Assembly: GCF_927798215.1 (NCBI RefSeq)
Contig: NZ_CAKMMW010000016.1
Location: 122,184 to 186,183 of the forward strand
Length of the DNA: 64,000 nt
Reading direction: 5' to 3'
Origin: Paenibacillus_E allorhizoplanae
Lineage (GTDB): Bacteria > Bacillota > Bacilli > Paenibacillales > NBRC-103111
Below are positions 9,232 through 18,346 of this stretch, in pieces. Made by a program: the position numbers and the translations under genes. Positions within the stretch are counted from its first letter, which is position 1. Every line of letters starts with the position of its first letter. Under the pieces are notes generated by a model that was not told the origin of the DNA, searched no databases, and saw only the letters and a list, made by a program, of their open reading frames with translations.

Positions 9232-10401
9232 CTATACACCCCATTCTTGAAAAATTTCTTCTGTGTGCTCACCTTTAAGCGGCGGTTTGCGATAAATCTG
9301 AAACTCGTAGTCCGTTAGCTTAACAGGATAGCCTACGGTCGTAGTTTGCGTATGATTCGGGAGCGCTAGCTCGTGAATCAAGCCACTTTCCTTCACTGCG
9401 GGATCATGCAAAATGTCCTCAAACGTATTAATTGGCGCACACGGGACACCTCGTCCATCAAAAATGTCGAGCCATTCTGCAGCGGTTTTCAGGCTGAATG
9501 CTTCCTGCAGAAGCAGGGCCAGTTCCTTCTGATGCTTTGCGCGCAGCGTTTGATTCTGAAAACGTGGATCGTCCGCTAACGCCGGTAGTTCCACCGCATC
9601 CACCACCTCACGCCACAGCTTCTCGTTGCCAGCTGCTATAACGAATGGCTTATCACTGCCGTGATAACCTTGATACGGTGCATTACGCGGATGAGCGCTG
9701 CCCAAACGCTTCGGTGCCACACCGTTGCCGTAATACTCGCTAGTCTGCAAGGCGGATATCCCAAGCACACTAGCTAACATGGAGCAATCAATGTAGCTGC
9801 CTTTCCCGATTCGAGATGCTTGATGAACCGCTGCAACAACTGTGTAGGCACCATAGAGCCCTGCCACGAAATCAGCCACAGGAACCCCGCATTTGACAGG
9901 CCCGCCATCCTCTTCACCCGTCACACTCATCAATCCGCTAATGGCTTGAATGGTTACGTCGAAGGCGCCTTTTTGTGCGTAAGCACCCTTTTGCCCGTAT
10001 CCAGAAATGGAACAATACACGAGCTTCGGGTTCACTTCCACTAATCGGTCATAGCTTAGGCCGAATTTCGCCAATACGCCAGGCCGATAATTTTCCACGA
10101 TGACATCGGCTTGCGCACATAAATCACGCAATCGTTCAAGGTCCGCAGGGGATTTAAAGTCAATCGCTATACTGCGTTTATTTCGATTTAACGAACTGAA
10201 ATTGGAGCTGTAGCTCTCTCCTTCTTCGTTCGTGATAAATGGCGGCCATTCTCGCATACTGTCCCCCACATCAGGTCGTTCCACTTTGACCACATCCGCA
10301 CCCAAATCAGCGAACAACATTCCCGCGAAGGGACCTGCCGCTATTTGACCGAATTCAATAACTTTGATGCCTGCAAGAGGGCCGTGATTGTTCTTGCTCA
10401 T
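9232..10401 (-). CDS. CaiB/BaiF family (class III) CoA-transferase
   Basis: 389 residues. Family motifs are plain: PLAGIKVIEFGQIAAGPFAGM at the N-terminus, LGADVVKVERPDVGD, SSLNRNKRSIAIDFK, and the catalytic-Asp region KGAFDVTIQAISGLMS with D148 as the expected nucleophile. Class III enzymes move CoA between carboxylic acids through an aspartyl-CoA thioester. The gene lies directly downstream of a thiol dioxygenase. In 3-mercaptopropionate catabolism described from Variovorax, a class III CoA-transferase activates 3-sulfinopropionate made by such a dioxygenase, so that substrate is a reasonable guess. It is also similar in outline to formyl-, succinyl- and carnitine-type CoA-transferases, which cannot be excluded. 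Confidence 0.88.
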   Translation of the reverse strand: MSKNNHGPLAGIKVIEFGQIAAGPFAGMLFADLGADVVKVERPDVGDSMREWPPFITNEEGESYSSNFSSLNRNKRSIAIDFKSPADLERLRDLCAQADVIVENYRPGVLAKFGLSYDRLVEVNPKLVYCSISGYGQKGAYAQKGAFDVTIQAISGLMSVTGEEDGGPVKCGVPVADFVAGLYGAYTVVAAVHQASRIGKGSYIDCSMLASVLGISALQTSEYYGNGVAPKRLGSAHPRNAPYQGYHGSDKPFVIAAGNEKLWREVVDAVELPALADDPRFQNQTLRAKHQKELALLLQEAFSLKTAAEWLDIFDGRGVPCAPINTFEDILHDPAVKESGLIHELALPNHTQTTTVGYPVKLTDYEFQIYRKPPLKGEHTEEIFQEWGV

Positions 10402-10449
10402 ATGCGCTTCGCTCCTCTTTGTTTGGTAGTTAGTAATCGTTCCTTCTCT

Positions 10450-11037
10450 TTAGCTAAAAACAGGGATAGTATTATCATGCTTCGTAATCACATCTCGTGC
10501 GTTCCCAGAAGCCACGTCATGAATATGCCTAGGCTGTTTGCCGATATCCGTCCCATAAATATGAATCGTAATGGCGGCCTCATTAAATGGATTCGCAACA
10601 CCGTGGATATCATAATCCGGCGGGTAGACAAAAGAGATGTCACCTTGCGTAGCTGTGACCTCCGATACCTCACGAATGGTGTAGCGTGGCTCAGCAGATT
10701 CGCCGTGATCTTCACGACGATACCGTTTTTCCACAATTGACCCGCGGTAAACGCCGACTAACCCCCAAACCAAATGATCGTGAACCGGGGCAACTTGACC
10801 CGCTCCCCATACGAATGCGATGACGGCGAAGGATTCGTTCTCCGGCCTATACAGCAAATACTGCGCATATTTATTCGGCAGCGGCACTTGTAAGTCCTCA
10901 GGAACCAACTGCTCATTGGTCAGCAATTCTTGCAAATGCGGCCGCACATGATCAATGATTGTCCGATAATCCTGATGACTAGCTAGAATACCTGAAATAT
11001 TCGCTTCCAACTGATGAAATGCTTGGTTCGCACTCAT
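10450..11037 (-). CDS. Thiol dioxygenase, 3-mercaptopropionate dioxygenase-like (cysteine dioxygenase family)
   Basis: A 195-residue cupin that oxidises a thiol to a sulfinic acid with non-haem iron. The iron ligands are H86 and H88 in APVHDHLVWGLVGVYRG and H145 in DYDIHGV. The outer-sphere His-Tyr pair is H159/Y161 in TIHIYG. The Arg that binds the cysteine carboxylate in mammalian enzymes (YTRNL) is replaced by Q59 in YAQYLL, and the cross-link Cys after HDH is absent. Both are hallmarks of the 3-mercaptopropionate dioxygenase subgroup. Two in-frame ATGs exist. The second (11037) is chosen because GAAAGAGGG ends six bases before it but touches the first (11043). It is encoded between CoA-transferase genes. 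Confidence 0.85.
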   Translation of the reverse strand: MSANQAFHQLEANISGILASHQDYRTIIDHVRPHLQELLTNEQLVPEDLQVPLPNKYAQYLLYRPENESFAVIAFVWGAGQVAPVHDHLVWGLVGVYRGSIVEKRYRREDHGESAEPRYTIREVSEVTATQGDISFVYPPDYDIHGVANPFNEAAITIHIYGTDIGKQPRHIHDVASGNARDVITKHDNTIPVFS

Positions 11038-11051
11038 GGCCATCCCTCTTT

Positions 11052-11837
11052 CTATGATTGAACTACTGCACTTTTCAAATAAGCACCGAAGTGTTGCTTC
11101 ACAAACAATGGATAGATGCGTCTCAATTCATGACTTACCTCATATCGAAGTGTCGCTAACTCGATAGTTGAAGGGGGTTCAAGGTTTGGAATCGATGTAT
11201 CATCTTCGTTGCTCAAACCTAGATCAAAACCAGTTTTCCCCTGTACCTCAGCTGGCTTTACACCTGGAACGGTTGCTGCTAGCTTTAATCTGCCATCGGG
11301 CCCGATCGGTTTCATTACCCCCAGCGGTGTATACACACCAACTAATCCGTTTTGATGATAAATGCCTTTCCCCGAAGAAGGTATCGACGTAACGAAATCG
11401 AGCGTTTCAGGGAATCCTTTGAGTCCATGATCTGTTTTAAATAAGAAAATGCGTTTGCATGTAAAATAAACAACCCCTGAGCCTGCTCCTCCAGGGAGTC
11501 TCACCTTCGGCTTGCCATAATCGCCAATCGTATGCAGATTGATGCGTCCGTAGCTGTCGATTTGAGCACCGCTTAGAAAGAACACATCCATTTCTCCCCG
11601 CTGCATGAGATCAAAGAACTCTTTCGTTCCTTGAAAAGGCCAATCACACTGCCCGAGAATATAAACGGAGGCTTGCTTCGCATGCCTCGCTTTGGCAAGT
11701 AATGCAGCCGCAGCAGGGATAGGTGAGTTATTGCCGACACCGATAACCTCGTGATTGCGCAGCTCTCTAGCCAAGTAACAAATCATGGCTTCCTCCATGG
11801 AATAGGAAGACAACCTAATCTGCTCCATACGACTCAT
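11052..11837 (-). CDS. CoA-transferase family I, beta-like subunit (GctB/IpdB type)
   Basis: 261 residues resembling the beta subunit of glutaconate CoA-transferase and of IpdAB: GVGNNSPIPAAAALL near residue 33, FLSGAQIDSYGRINLHTIGDY, and KVRLPGGAGSG. In GctB the catalytic Glu sits in an IIVESG motif. Here the corresponding strand reads SVYILGQ (residues 57-63) with no Glu, so a classical ping-pong CoA transfer is doubtful. A hydrolase or lyase activity, as in IpdAB, is possible. The gene begins 17 bp after the alpha-subunit gene, and the two products are expected to form a heteromer. The alignment was done by eye from memory of GctB. Confidence 0.8.
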   Translation of the reverse strand: MSRMEQIRLSSYSMEEAMICYLARELRNHEVIGVGNNSPIPAAAALLAKARHAKQASVYILGQCDWPFQGTKEFFDLMQRGEMDVFFLSGAQIDSYGRINLHTIGDYGKPKVRLPGGAGSGVVYFTCKRIFLFKTDHGLKGFPETLDFVTSIPSSGKGIYHQNGLVGVYTPLGVMKPIGPDGRLKLAATVPGVKPAEVQGKTGFDLGLSNEDDTSIPNLEPPSTIELATLRYEVSHELRRIYPLFVKQHFGAYLKSAVVQS

Positions 11838-11853
11838 ATGATACCTCCCCTCA

Positions 11854-12663
11854 CTACGTGTTAATTAAGCTCTTCACATATTCTTCAAAAGAAACATCCG
11901 ATCTAGAAGCTTCCATATAAATGGAAATTTCGTCATCATCTACCTCATAGTAACCTGAACAAGCCGTTGGTACAGCACCACCAGGTGCATGAATGACACC
12001 GCTGAGAAACAACGATGGGATGAACGCTACACCATGGTTAGCTTCACTTAGCAGCTCCTCAGGAGACACGATCTCTTCCACCGAAGCAAATGATTTCATT
12101 GAAGCTTGTGCGAGTAGTCGATTGTTCTGCGCGGGGTGAGCAATTACATTGCCGAGCGTATCCGCCTTATAGCCGTGAAAAATCGCCACATCTGGTCGAA
12201 TTGCCGGCACAATGGCGATGCGCTCCTCCGCATTGTACGGATTCTTGATTTCGTGGAAATCTGGCCGAATTTGCATATAATCCGTCCCAAGCAGCCCACG
12301 CACCGGCGTGAAGGGGATACCTGAAGCACCTGCCCCTATCGCTGCACTCAGCGTTGGACAAGCATGCTCGAATCCCTCAATTGCACCTTGCTCGAATTTG
12401 CGCCGGAAGTTCAGTCCAAACCCATACTCTCCCATCGAAATCTGTGAGAATTCAACAGTCGAGACCACACCCGCTCCGATCAGGAGATCGGCATTCACTG
12501 CCGCAGCCCCCGCACAAACTAGATATAACTCACGTCGCTTGGCACGGATGATTTCACGAATAAGGGCCATCGGGGACATTTCCATATTGCCGCTAATAGC
12601 AAGCTTCGTACCATCCGGAATCTGTGCAACAGCCTCTTGGATGGAAATTATTGTGGATGGCAC
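11854..12663 (-). CDS. CoA-transferase family I, alpha-like subunit (GctA/IpdA type)
   Basis: 269 residues from the chosen GTG start. Motifs include DGTKLAISGNMEMSPMALIREI, AGAAAVNADLLIGAG, GEYGFGLNFRR, GASGIPFTPVRGLLGTDY and PDVAIFHGYKADTLGN, as expected for the alpha subunit of GctAB/IpdAB-like enzymes. The open frame runs upstream to an ATG at 12759, but those residues (MCSKSPVEFNIPCRIC...) do not fit the family. GTG at 12663 follows AGAAGGAG by eight bases. It is co-directional with the ABC importer genes upstream, with about 117 bp between, and with the beta subunit downstream. Confidence 0.8.
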   Translation of the reverse strand: MPSTIISIQEAVAQIPDGTKLAISGNMEMSPMALIREIIRAKRRELYLVCAGAAAVNADLLIGAGVVSTVEFSQISMGEYGFGLNFRRKFEQGAIEGFEHACPTLSAAIGAGASGIPFTPVRGLLGTDYMQIRPDFHEIKNPYNAEERIAIVPAIRPDVAIFHGYKADTLGNVIAHPAQNNRLLAQASMKSFASVEEIVSPEELLSEANHGVAFIPSLFLSGVIHAPGGAVPTACSGYYEVDDDEISIYMEASRSDVSFEEYVKSLINT

Positions 12664-12780
12664 ATCCCCCACTCCTTCTAGTCCACTTTTGATCACGAAG
12701 TAGTCCAGGAAGCATATTCGACATGGAATATTGAATTCAACCGGACTTTTTGAACACACAATTCAAGTAAACTCCCCTTC

Positions 12781-14817
12781 TTACAATGGATAATGACAAG
12801 CCGCATAATGACCAGGTGCAATCGGCGCTAATTCAGGCACAACTTCTCGGCACAGTGCCGTCGCCGCCGGGCAGCGCGTATGAAAGCGGCAGCCGGAAGG
12901 CGGCCTCGCAGGTGATGGCATTTCGCCTTCCAGAGGTACGAAACTCCGCTTACGTTTGGGGTCTGGCACTGGGATGGCGGATAGAAGCGCCTTCGTATAG
13001 TGATGTGCAGGATGCCTAAACAGCTCATCTGTTGGTGCAATTTCAACTAGCTTTCCTAAGTACATAACGCCAATACGATCCGAAATGTAGCGAACAATAT
13101 TCAGGCCATGTGCGATGAACAAATACGTCAAATTCATGCGTTGCTGAATATCTTGCATCAGATTGACGATCTGGGATTGGACAGAAACATCTAAAGCCGA
13201 TACCGCTTCATCAGCTAAAATAAACTTCGGATTCAGAGCAATCGCACGAGCAATCCCAATTCGTTGACGCTGCCCGCCTGAGAATTCATGCGGCAACCGA
13301 TCGTACCAGGATGGATTCAATCCAACAAGCTCCATGACGGACTCTACTTTGGCTCTTTTGGCAGACCCACGTAAAGACTCGTGCACCCAGAAGGGTTCAC
13401 CAATGATATCTCCCACTTTCCAGCGGGGATTAATGGAGCCATACGGATCCTGAAACACAATTTGCATGTCACGTCGTGTTTCCTTCCACCCCTGTGAACC
13501 TGATTGAGTGAGATCTCTCCCTTCAAAATGAATACTGCCCGCTGTCGCTTTCTCCAGCTGAAGAAGTACACGGCCTAGCGTAGATTTCCCGCAACCGGAT
13601 TCTCCGACAAGACCGAAAGTCTCCCCTTTGCGAATGTCAAAAGACACATCATCAACCGCTTTAATGGAGGAGCGTCCTCGCCCAAACCATCCTTGACGAA
13701 TCGGAAAATATTTCTTCACGTTCTTCACTTGGAGTAGCGGCGTTTCCGAGCCCAGCAACCAGGCATCATCACGGACCCCCTCGTTGCCAAGCAGCTCGAC
13801 AGGAGCGGTCGTTACCGCATCTCCAAAAAACTCAGCTGCCAAATGATCAATCCGCTCCGCATTCCAACAAGCGACTTCACGGCCGTGAAGCTCCTGCAGT
13901 GGCGGGTCTTCACTCAAACAGCGATCCGTTGCATAAGGGCAACGGGGATGGAATCGGCAGCCTGTCGGCAACTGAGATAAGCTGGGAATTGTGCCTTTGA
14001 TCGTATACAGCTTCAAGCCACGAACATTGTCCAGTGTGACTATGGAATGTAGAAGCCCTTGGGTATAAGGATGGGCTGGATTTTCAAACAATTGATGCAC
14101 GGGAGATTGCTCAACAACTTTTCCCGCATACATGACCACGACGCGATCCGCCATTTCAGCCGCAATACCGAGATCATGGGTAATCAATAGAATCGACATC
14201 TGGAATTCATCTTTCAGCTCACGGAGCAAGCTCAAAATTTGCGCTTGGATCGTAACATCCAAAGCAGTGGTAGGTTCATCAGCAATGAGCAGCTCAGGTC
14301 CGCAAGCTAGGGCCATGGCGATCATCGCCCTTTGGCGCATGCCTCCTGAAAGCTCATACGGATATTGTCCCATCCGAATTTCCGGTTCGGGAATGCCCAC
14401 TCTGCGCAGTAAGGAAATCGCCTTTTCCTTAGCTCCCAGCTTCGAAATTCGCTCATGACGAACAATGACTTCGATGATTTGGCTTCCAATTGTGAAAATG
14501 GGATCTAGCGCCGTCATCGGCTCTTGGAAAATCATCGCGATTTTCTTCCCACGTAGATCACTGATTTCCTTCTGTGACAGTCCCACTAAACTTTGCCCAT
14601 CGAGCTTGATATCCCCATGTGAAATATAACCGCCATCATAGTTAATCAGACGCATAATCGACAAAGAGGTTATCGTCTTTCCGCTCCCAGACTCCCCGAC
14701 CAAGCACACAATTTCGCCTGTTCCGATCTGTAAACTAATCTTGTTTATCGCATTGAGTGAACCGCTGGCTGTTTGAAAATCAACGGACAATGCATCTATT
14801 TCGAGTAATGGTTTCAT
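12781..14817 (-). CDS. Fused double ATP-binding protein of an oligopeptide/glutathione-type ABC importer
   Basis: 678 residues with two complete ABC domains in one chain, equivalent to a DppD-DppF fusion as in GsiA. Domain 1 has Walker A GESGSGKT (41-48), signature LSGGMRQRAMIAM and Walker B LLIADEPTTALD. Domain 2 has GESGCGKST, FSGGQRQRIGIARAIALNP and FILADEAVSALD. Each domain ends in the Cys-containing oligo_HPY segment (GCRFHPRCPYATDRC and GCRFHTRCPAATALC), which may bind an Fe-S cluster. It powers the importer formed with the two permeases directly upstream, 3 bp away. Fusion of the two ATPases is the form found in the E. coli glutathione importer GsiABCD. Confidence 0.93.
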   Translation of the reverse strand: MKPLLEIDALSVDFQTASGSLNAINKISLQIGTGEIVCLVGESGSGKTITSLSIMRLINYDGGYISHGDIKLDGQSLVGLSQKEISDLRGKKIAMIFQEPMTALDPIFTIGSQIIEVIVRHERISKLGAKEKAISLLRRVGIPEPEIRMGQYPYELSGGMRQRAMIAMALACGPELLIADEPTTALDVTIQAQILSLLRELKDEFQMSILLITHDLGIAAEMADRVVVMYAGKVVEQSPVHQLFENPAHPYTQGLLHSIVTLDNVRGLKLYTIKGTIPSLSQLPTGCRFHPRCPYATDRCLSEDPPLQELHGREVACWNAERIDHLAAEFFGDAVTTAPVELLGNEGVRDDAWLLGSETPLLQVKNVKKYFPIRQGWFGRGRSSIKAVDDVSFDIRKGETFGLVGESGCGKSTLGRVLLQLEKATAGSIHFEGRDLTQSGSQGWKETRRDMQIVFQDPYGSINPRWKVGDIIGEPFWVHESLRGSAKRAKVESVMELVGLNPSWYDRLPHEFSGGQRQRIGIARAIALNPKFILADEAVSALDVSVQSQIVNLMQDIQQRMNLTYLFIAHGLNIVRYISDRIGVMYLGKLVEIAPTDELFRHPAHHYTKALLSAIPVPDPKRKRSFVPLEGEMPSPARPPSGCRFHTRCPAATALCREVVPELAPIAPGHYAACHYPL

Positions 14818-14820
14818 ACG

Positions 14821-15726
14821 CTATGCCCTCGATTTCTTTGGATCCATGCGATCACGAATTTCGTCTCCGATGAGATTAACCACAATGACCAGCAAGGTAA
14901 TAGCCAGCCCTGGGAACGTAGCTACCCACCAAGCTACTGTCATATAACTGCGTCCTTGGGAGAGCATATAGCCCCAATCCGGAATTTCCTTCACCACGCC
15001 AAGTCCAAGGAAGCTTAGACCTGTACCTACTAGAATGGAGCTCCCTACACCGATCGTCATCATGACGAGCAACGGTGAGAAACAATTCGGTAATATATGC
15101 CGCAGCATGATTTCGAGATGTGAAGTCCCCACCGCGCGCGCAGCATCAATGAAAGGCCGATTGCGAATCGAGATCACTTGGCTGCGCACGACTCTTGCTT
15201 TTCCAGGTATCGTAGCCACACTAATGGCCAATATCACGTTAAAAAAGCTAGGTCCGAGGGCAACCGATATCGCTATCGCCAACAGAATCCCCGGGATCGT
15301 CATCAAAATATCATTGAAACGCATAAACAACGAATCAACTGTACCGCCCCAATACCCCGCAATAAGTCCGAATAATGTCCCAATACAACCACCAATTACG
15401 ACGGACACGACCCCCATAACGAGCGACTGTCTGCTGCCATAGATGACGAGTGTCCATACATCACGACCGAATTGGTCCGTTCCAAGCGGATGCGACAAAC
15501 TTGGCGATTTCAAGAGTTGATCCGTCAGCATTTCCGTTGGCGAGTAAGGAGCAATCCAGGAGGGAACGATGGCACACAAGATCAGAAAAGCTAGAATAAA
15601 TAGCGACAGGCTTAGCAGTGCCTTGGATAAATTAAGCTTTTTGAACCGAAATCGAAAACTTAGAAGCTCCTGCCTCTTCCGCAGCAGCCTTTCTGTGGTT
15701 ACCGTGTTGAACAGCACTAGCGCCAA
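14821..15726 (-). CDS. ABC importer permease, DppC/GsiD type
   Basis: 301 residues with an N-terminal cytoplasmic stretch, about six membrane helices and the inner-membrane component motif near ARAVGTSHLEIMLRHILPN, which docks to the ATPase. The sequence LLKSPSLSHPLGTDQFGRDVWTLVIYGSRQSL is characteristic of DppC-like permeases. It lies 3 bp from the ATPase gene and about 12 bp from the partner permease. Substrate specificity resides mainly in the binding protein encoded upstream. Confidence 0.92.
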   Translation of the reverse strand: MALVLFNTVTTERLLRKRQELLSFRFRFKKLNLSKALLSLSLFILAFLILCAIVPSWIAPYSPTEMLTDQLLKSPSLSHPLGTDQFGRDVWTLVIYGSRQSLVMGVVSVVIGGCIGTLFGLIAGYWGGTVDSLFMRFNDILMTIPGILLAIAISVALGPSFFNVILAISVATIPGKARVVRSQVISIRNRPFIDAARAVGTSHLEIMLRHILPNCFSPLLVMMTIGVGSSILVGTGLSFLGLGVVKEIPDWGYMLSQGRSYMTVAWWVATFPGLAITLLVIVVNLIGDEIRDRMDPKKSRA

Positions 15727-15738
15727 CTCCTTTCATCA

Positions 15739-16662
15739 TTATCCTGACTTACGGACACGCGGATCCACATAGGAATAGGACACATCCACCATCAAGTTGA
15801 CCAAAATATTAAAAAGTCCTGTAATCAGAATTGCCGCCTGAATCACCGGAATATCTTTCTGATTAATCGCATCTACCACTAATTTCCCTAAGCCTTGCCT
15901 GGAAAAAACAGTCTCCGTCACAACAGCTCCCGAGAGCATCTCCCCCACTAACAAACCAAGAATCGTAACCGCAGGTAGTAAAGCATTCCGCAGCACGTGC
16001 TTATAGAGCACGATTTTTTCGGACAGTCCCTTCGCCCGCAGTGTCACGACAAAAGGTTCATGTATGACCTCTAGCACACTGTTTCTCACCATCCGAGTTA
16101 ACATCCCAGCGCCTGTCACCCCTAAAGCGAACGACGGTAGAATCAGCTGTTTGAAGCTGCCATTCCCAATTGCAGGCAAGAGCTGTAAATGCACTGAAAA
16201 GACGAGGATAAGCAGGATACCTAGCCAAAACTTGGGCATGGAAACGCCTAACAAACTGATGACACGTACGATATAGTCCAATACACGATTTTGATACACG
16301 GCTGATAACACACCTAGAATGAACCCCACGATGATGGCAAAAATAGTGCTTAATAAGGCAAGAGAAAGCGTTGCGGGCAACTGAGCCAACAGTCGATCTA
16401 TAACCGGCTGGCTGTTTGCGAAGGAATGCCCGAAATCTCCCCGAATACTTTTCCATAAATACACGGCATATTGCTGCCAAAGCGGCTGATCTAAGCCAAA
16501 TTGCTTTCTTAAATAGTCGATGCGCTCAGGTGAGGCGTCCTCACCTGCAATCATCTGGGCCGGATCTCCGGGAAGCCAGTGAATGATTAAGAAAACAAGC
16601 GTCAACGAACCTAGAATGACTGGAATAGAGACGATGAGCCTGTTCAAGATATACTTCACCAT
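15739..16662 (-). CDS. ABC importer permease, DppB/GsiC type
   Basis: 307 residues, six predicted helices. It starts MVKYILNRLIVSIPVILGSLTLVFLI, the usual DppB opening, with the LPGDPAQMIAG loop and the docking motif LRAKGLSEKIVLYKHVLRNALLP. It is encoded 21 bp after the substrate-binding lipoprotein gene and pairs with the DppC-like permease that follows. Confidence 0.92.
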   Translation of the reverse strand: MVKYILNRLIVSIPVILGSLTLVFLIIHWLPGDPAQMIAGEDASPERIDYLRKQFGLDQPLWQQYAVYLWKSIRGDFGHSFANSQPVIDRLLAQLPATLSLALLSTIFAIIVGFILGVLSAVYQNRVLDYIVRVISLLGVSMPKFWLGILLILVFSVHLQLLPAIGNGSFKQLILPSFALGVTGAGMLTRMVRNSVLEVIHEPFVVTLRAKGLSEKIVLYKHVLRNALLPAVTILGLLVGEMLSGAVVTETVFSRQGLGKLVVDAINQKDIPVIQAAILITGLFNILVNLMVDVSYSYVDPRVRKSG

Positions 16663-16683
16663 CCGTGACTCCCCCTCGTGATT

Positions 16684-18327
16684 TTATTTTTGAATCCAAG
16701 CATCGTAGAACACAGGCCATGCCGGTGAATCGAACGTAATCCCTTTCACTTCTTTCGTGGAAGCAACAGAGTAGTTGAACACATAGGCTGGAATCCCGTA
16801 AACATTATCAATAATGTACTCTTGGGCGTTCTGATAGATCGTTTTCCGTTTCTCAGGATCTGTTTCCAAGTAACCCTGCTCCAAAAACTCATCTAATTTA
16901 GGATCATTCGTTTTGGCAATATTATTTGCCTTAGAGGGACCTTTGGTCGAGTAAAGTTGTCTAAGCACATCCGGATCACCTGAGAATTGGCTGCCCGCGA
17001 TCAGGTCATAATCCCCTTTATTGCGGCGGTCCGTGTACGTCCCTGATGGCAACGAAATCACTTTCAGTTCGATCCCTACTTGTTTCAGCTGCTGGGTGAA
17101 TATCGCAATCAAATCAAGCCGCTTCTCGCGGTTTCCTTGTGTATCAATGACTTCGACCGTGAGTCGTTTACCGTCCTTGGAACGGTAGCCATCTGCTCCT
17201 TTAATCCAACCCGCTTCTTCCAGCGTTTGATTCGACTTGGCTGCATCTACTTTGTAGGCATTCTCCCTAGTCGCTGAGTAGCCGAACTGCTGTGGAGAAA
17301 GCGGCGACCAGCCTTGCTTCGAGGTACCTAAGTAAATCGTCTTCACAGCCGAGTCGATATCCAACGCCGAGCGGAACGCTTGTCGTATTTTCAGATCATT
17401 CCAAGGTGCTTTCTGAATATTTAAATAGAGTGTATAGTTGGCCTGCAGCAGCTCTGTTTCCTGTACATTAAAATTACGATCCGCCTTCAAAGCCACGAGA
17501 TTCTGCGGAGGAATAATATCCGCCACTTGGACTTGTTTGCTTTGCAGAACGCTTACGCGCGTTGCTTCTTCTTCCACGTATTTCACCGTTAATTTATCTA
17601 AATAGGCAGGACCTTGATGCTTCGCATTGGAAGGGCCCCAGTTGTAGTCCGGATTTTTCTCGAGCTCAACTTGTGAGCTTGGTGTGATTTTCTTCAGCTT
17701 AAAAGGTCCCGTTCCCACTGGGTTTTGCGGGAATGCATCGCCATACTTCTTCACAGCTGTCGGAGAAACGAAGCCTAAATCGACTTTGGCTGCGTTGCTT
17801 AGGAACGGCGCGAAGGTTGTCTTAAAATTCACCTTCACGGTGAATTCATCGATGACTTCCGTGGATTGATACGAGCCAAGCTCGTTCAATGCGATGGACG
17901 CTTTGGTCGCAGGATCGATAATCCGATCAAAGTTAAATTTCACAGCTTCCGCATTAAACGGCGTGCCATCATGGAATTTCACATCCTTGCGCAGGTGGAA
18001 CGTATAACTCTTTTTGTCCGGGGAAAGCTCCCAAGATGTTGCTAACCACGGCTTAATCGTGTGATCAGGAAGCTCCACAACTAAGCTGTCATAGATCGAA
18101 CGCATGACTCTAGTCGTTGGGGCGAAGCCCGCTTTGTGCGCGTCTAAGCTGTCAGATGTCACCGTACCTGCAAGTGCCCACACAAGCTCACCACCTGGCG
18201 TCACCGTACCCGCTTCTTGTGCTGCACCTTCCTTGGCTCCTCCATTCTTCGAGGCTTCCCCACAACCTGTTACGATCAAAGTAGTAATAAGTAAACCGCC
18301 AATAATAGATCCGATTCTCTTTTTCAT
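16684..18327 (-). CDS. ABC importer substrate-binding lipoprotein, SBP_bac_5 (DppA/GsiB) family
   Basis: 547 residues. The signal peptide ends in the lipobox LIVTGC with Cys22, so it is anchored to the outer face of the membrane. Family 5 features follow: SLDAHKAGFAPTTRVMRSIYDSLV, LATSWELSPDKKSYTFHLRKDVKFHDGTPFNAEAVKFNFDRI, and NPVGTGPFKLKK. The ligand is unknown; peptides, glutathione-like thiols, nickel or opine-like compounds are all bound by this family. The genes around it encode sulfur-related oxidases and CoA enzymes, so an organosulfur ligand is the working inference. Confidence 0.93.
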   Translation of the reverse strand: MKKRIGSIIGGLLITTLIVTGCGEASKNGGAKEGAAQEAGTVTPGGELVWALAGTVTSDSLDAHKAGFAPTTRVMRSIYDSLVVELPDHTIKPWLATSWELSPDKKSYTFHLRKDVKFHDGTPFNAEAVKFNFDRIIDPATKASIALNELGSYQSTEVIDEFTVKVNFKTTFAPFLSNAAKVDLGFVSPTAVKKYGDAFPQNPVGTGPFKLKKITPSSQVELEKNPDYNWGPSNAKHQGPAYLDKLTVKYVEEEATRVSVLQSKQVQVADIIPPQNLVALKADRNFNVQETELLQANYTLYLNIQKAPWNDLKIRQAFRSALDIDSAVKTIYLGTSKQGWSPLSPQQFGYSATRENAYKVDAAKSNQTLEEAGWIKGADGYRSKDGKRLTVEVIDTQGNREKRLDLIAIFTQQLKQVGIELKVISLPSGTYTDRRNKGDYDLIAGSQFSGDPDVLRQLYSTKGPSKANNIAKTNDPKLDEFLEQGYLETDPEKRKTIYQNAQEYIIDNVYGIPAYVFNYSVASTKEVKGITFDSPAWPVFYDAWIQK

Positions 18328-18346
18328 ATCATTTCTCCCTCTAAGC

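Noticed and set aside
12664..12759. ATG start at 12759 for the CoA-transferase alpha subunit
   Set aside because: The extra 32 residues are Cys/Phe-rich and unlike the family; a GTG at 12663 has a good AGAAGGAG site.
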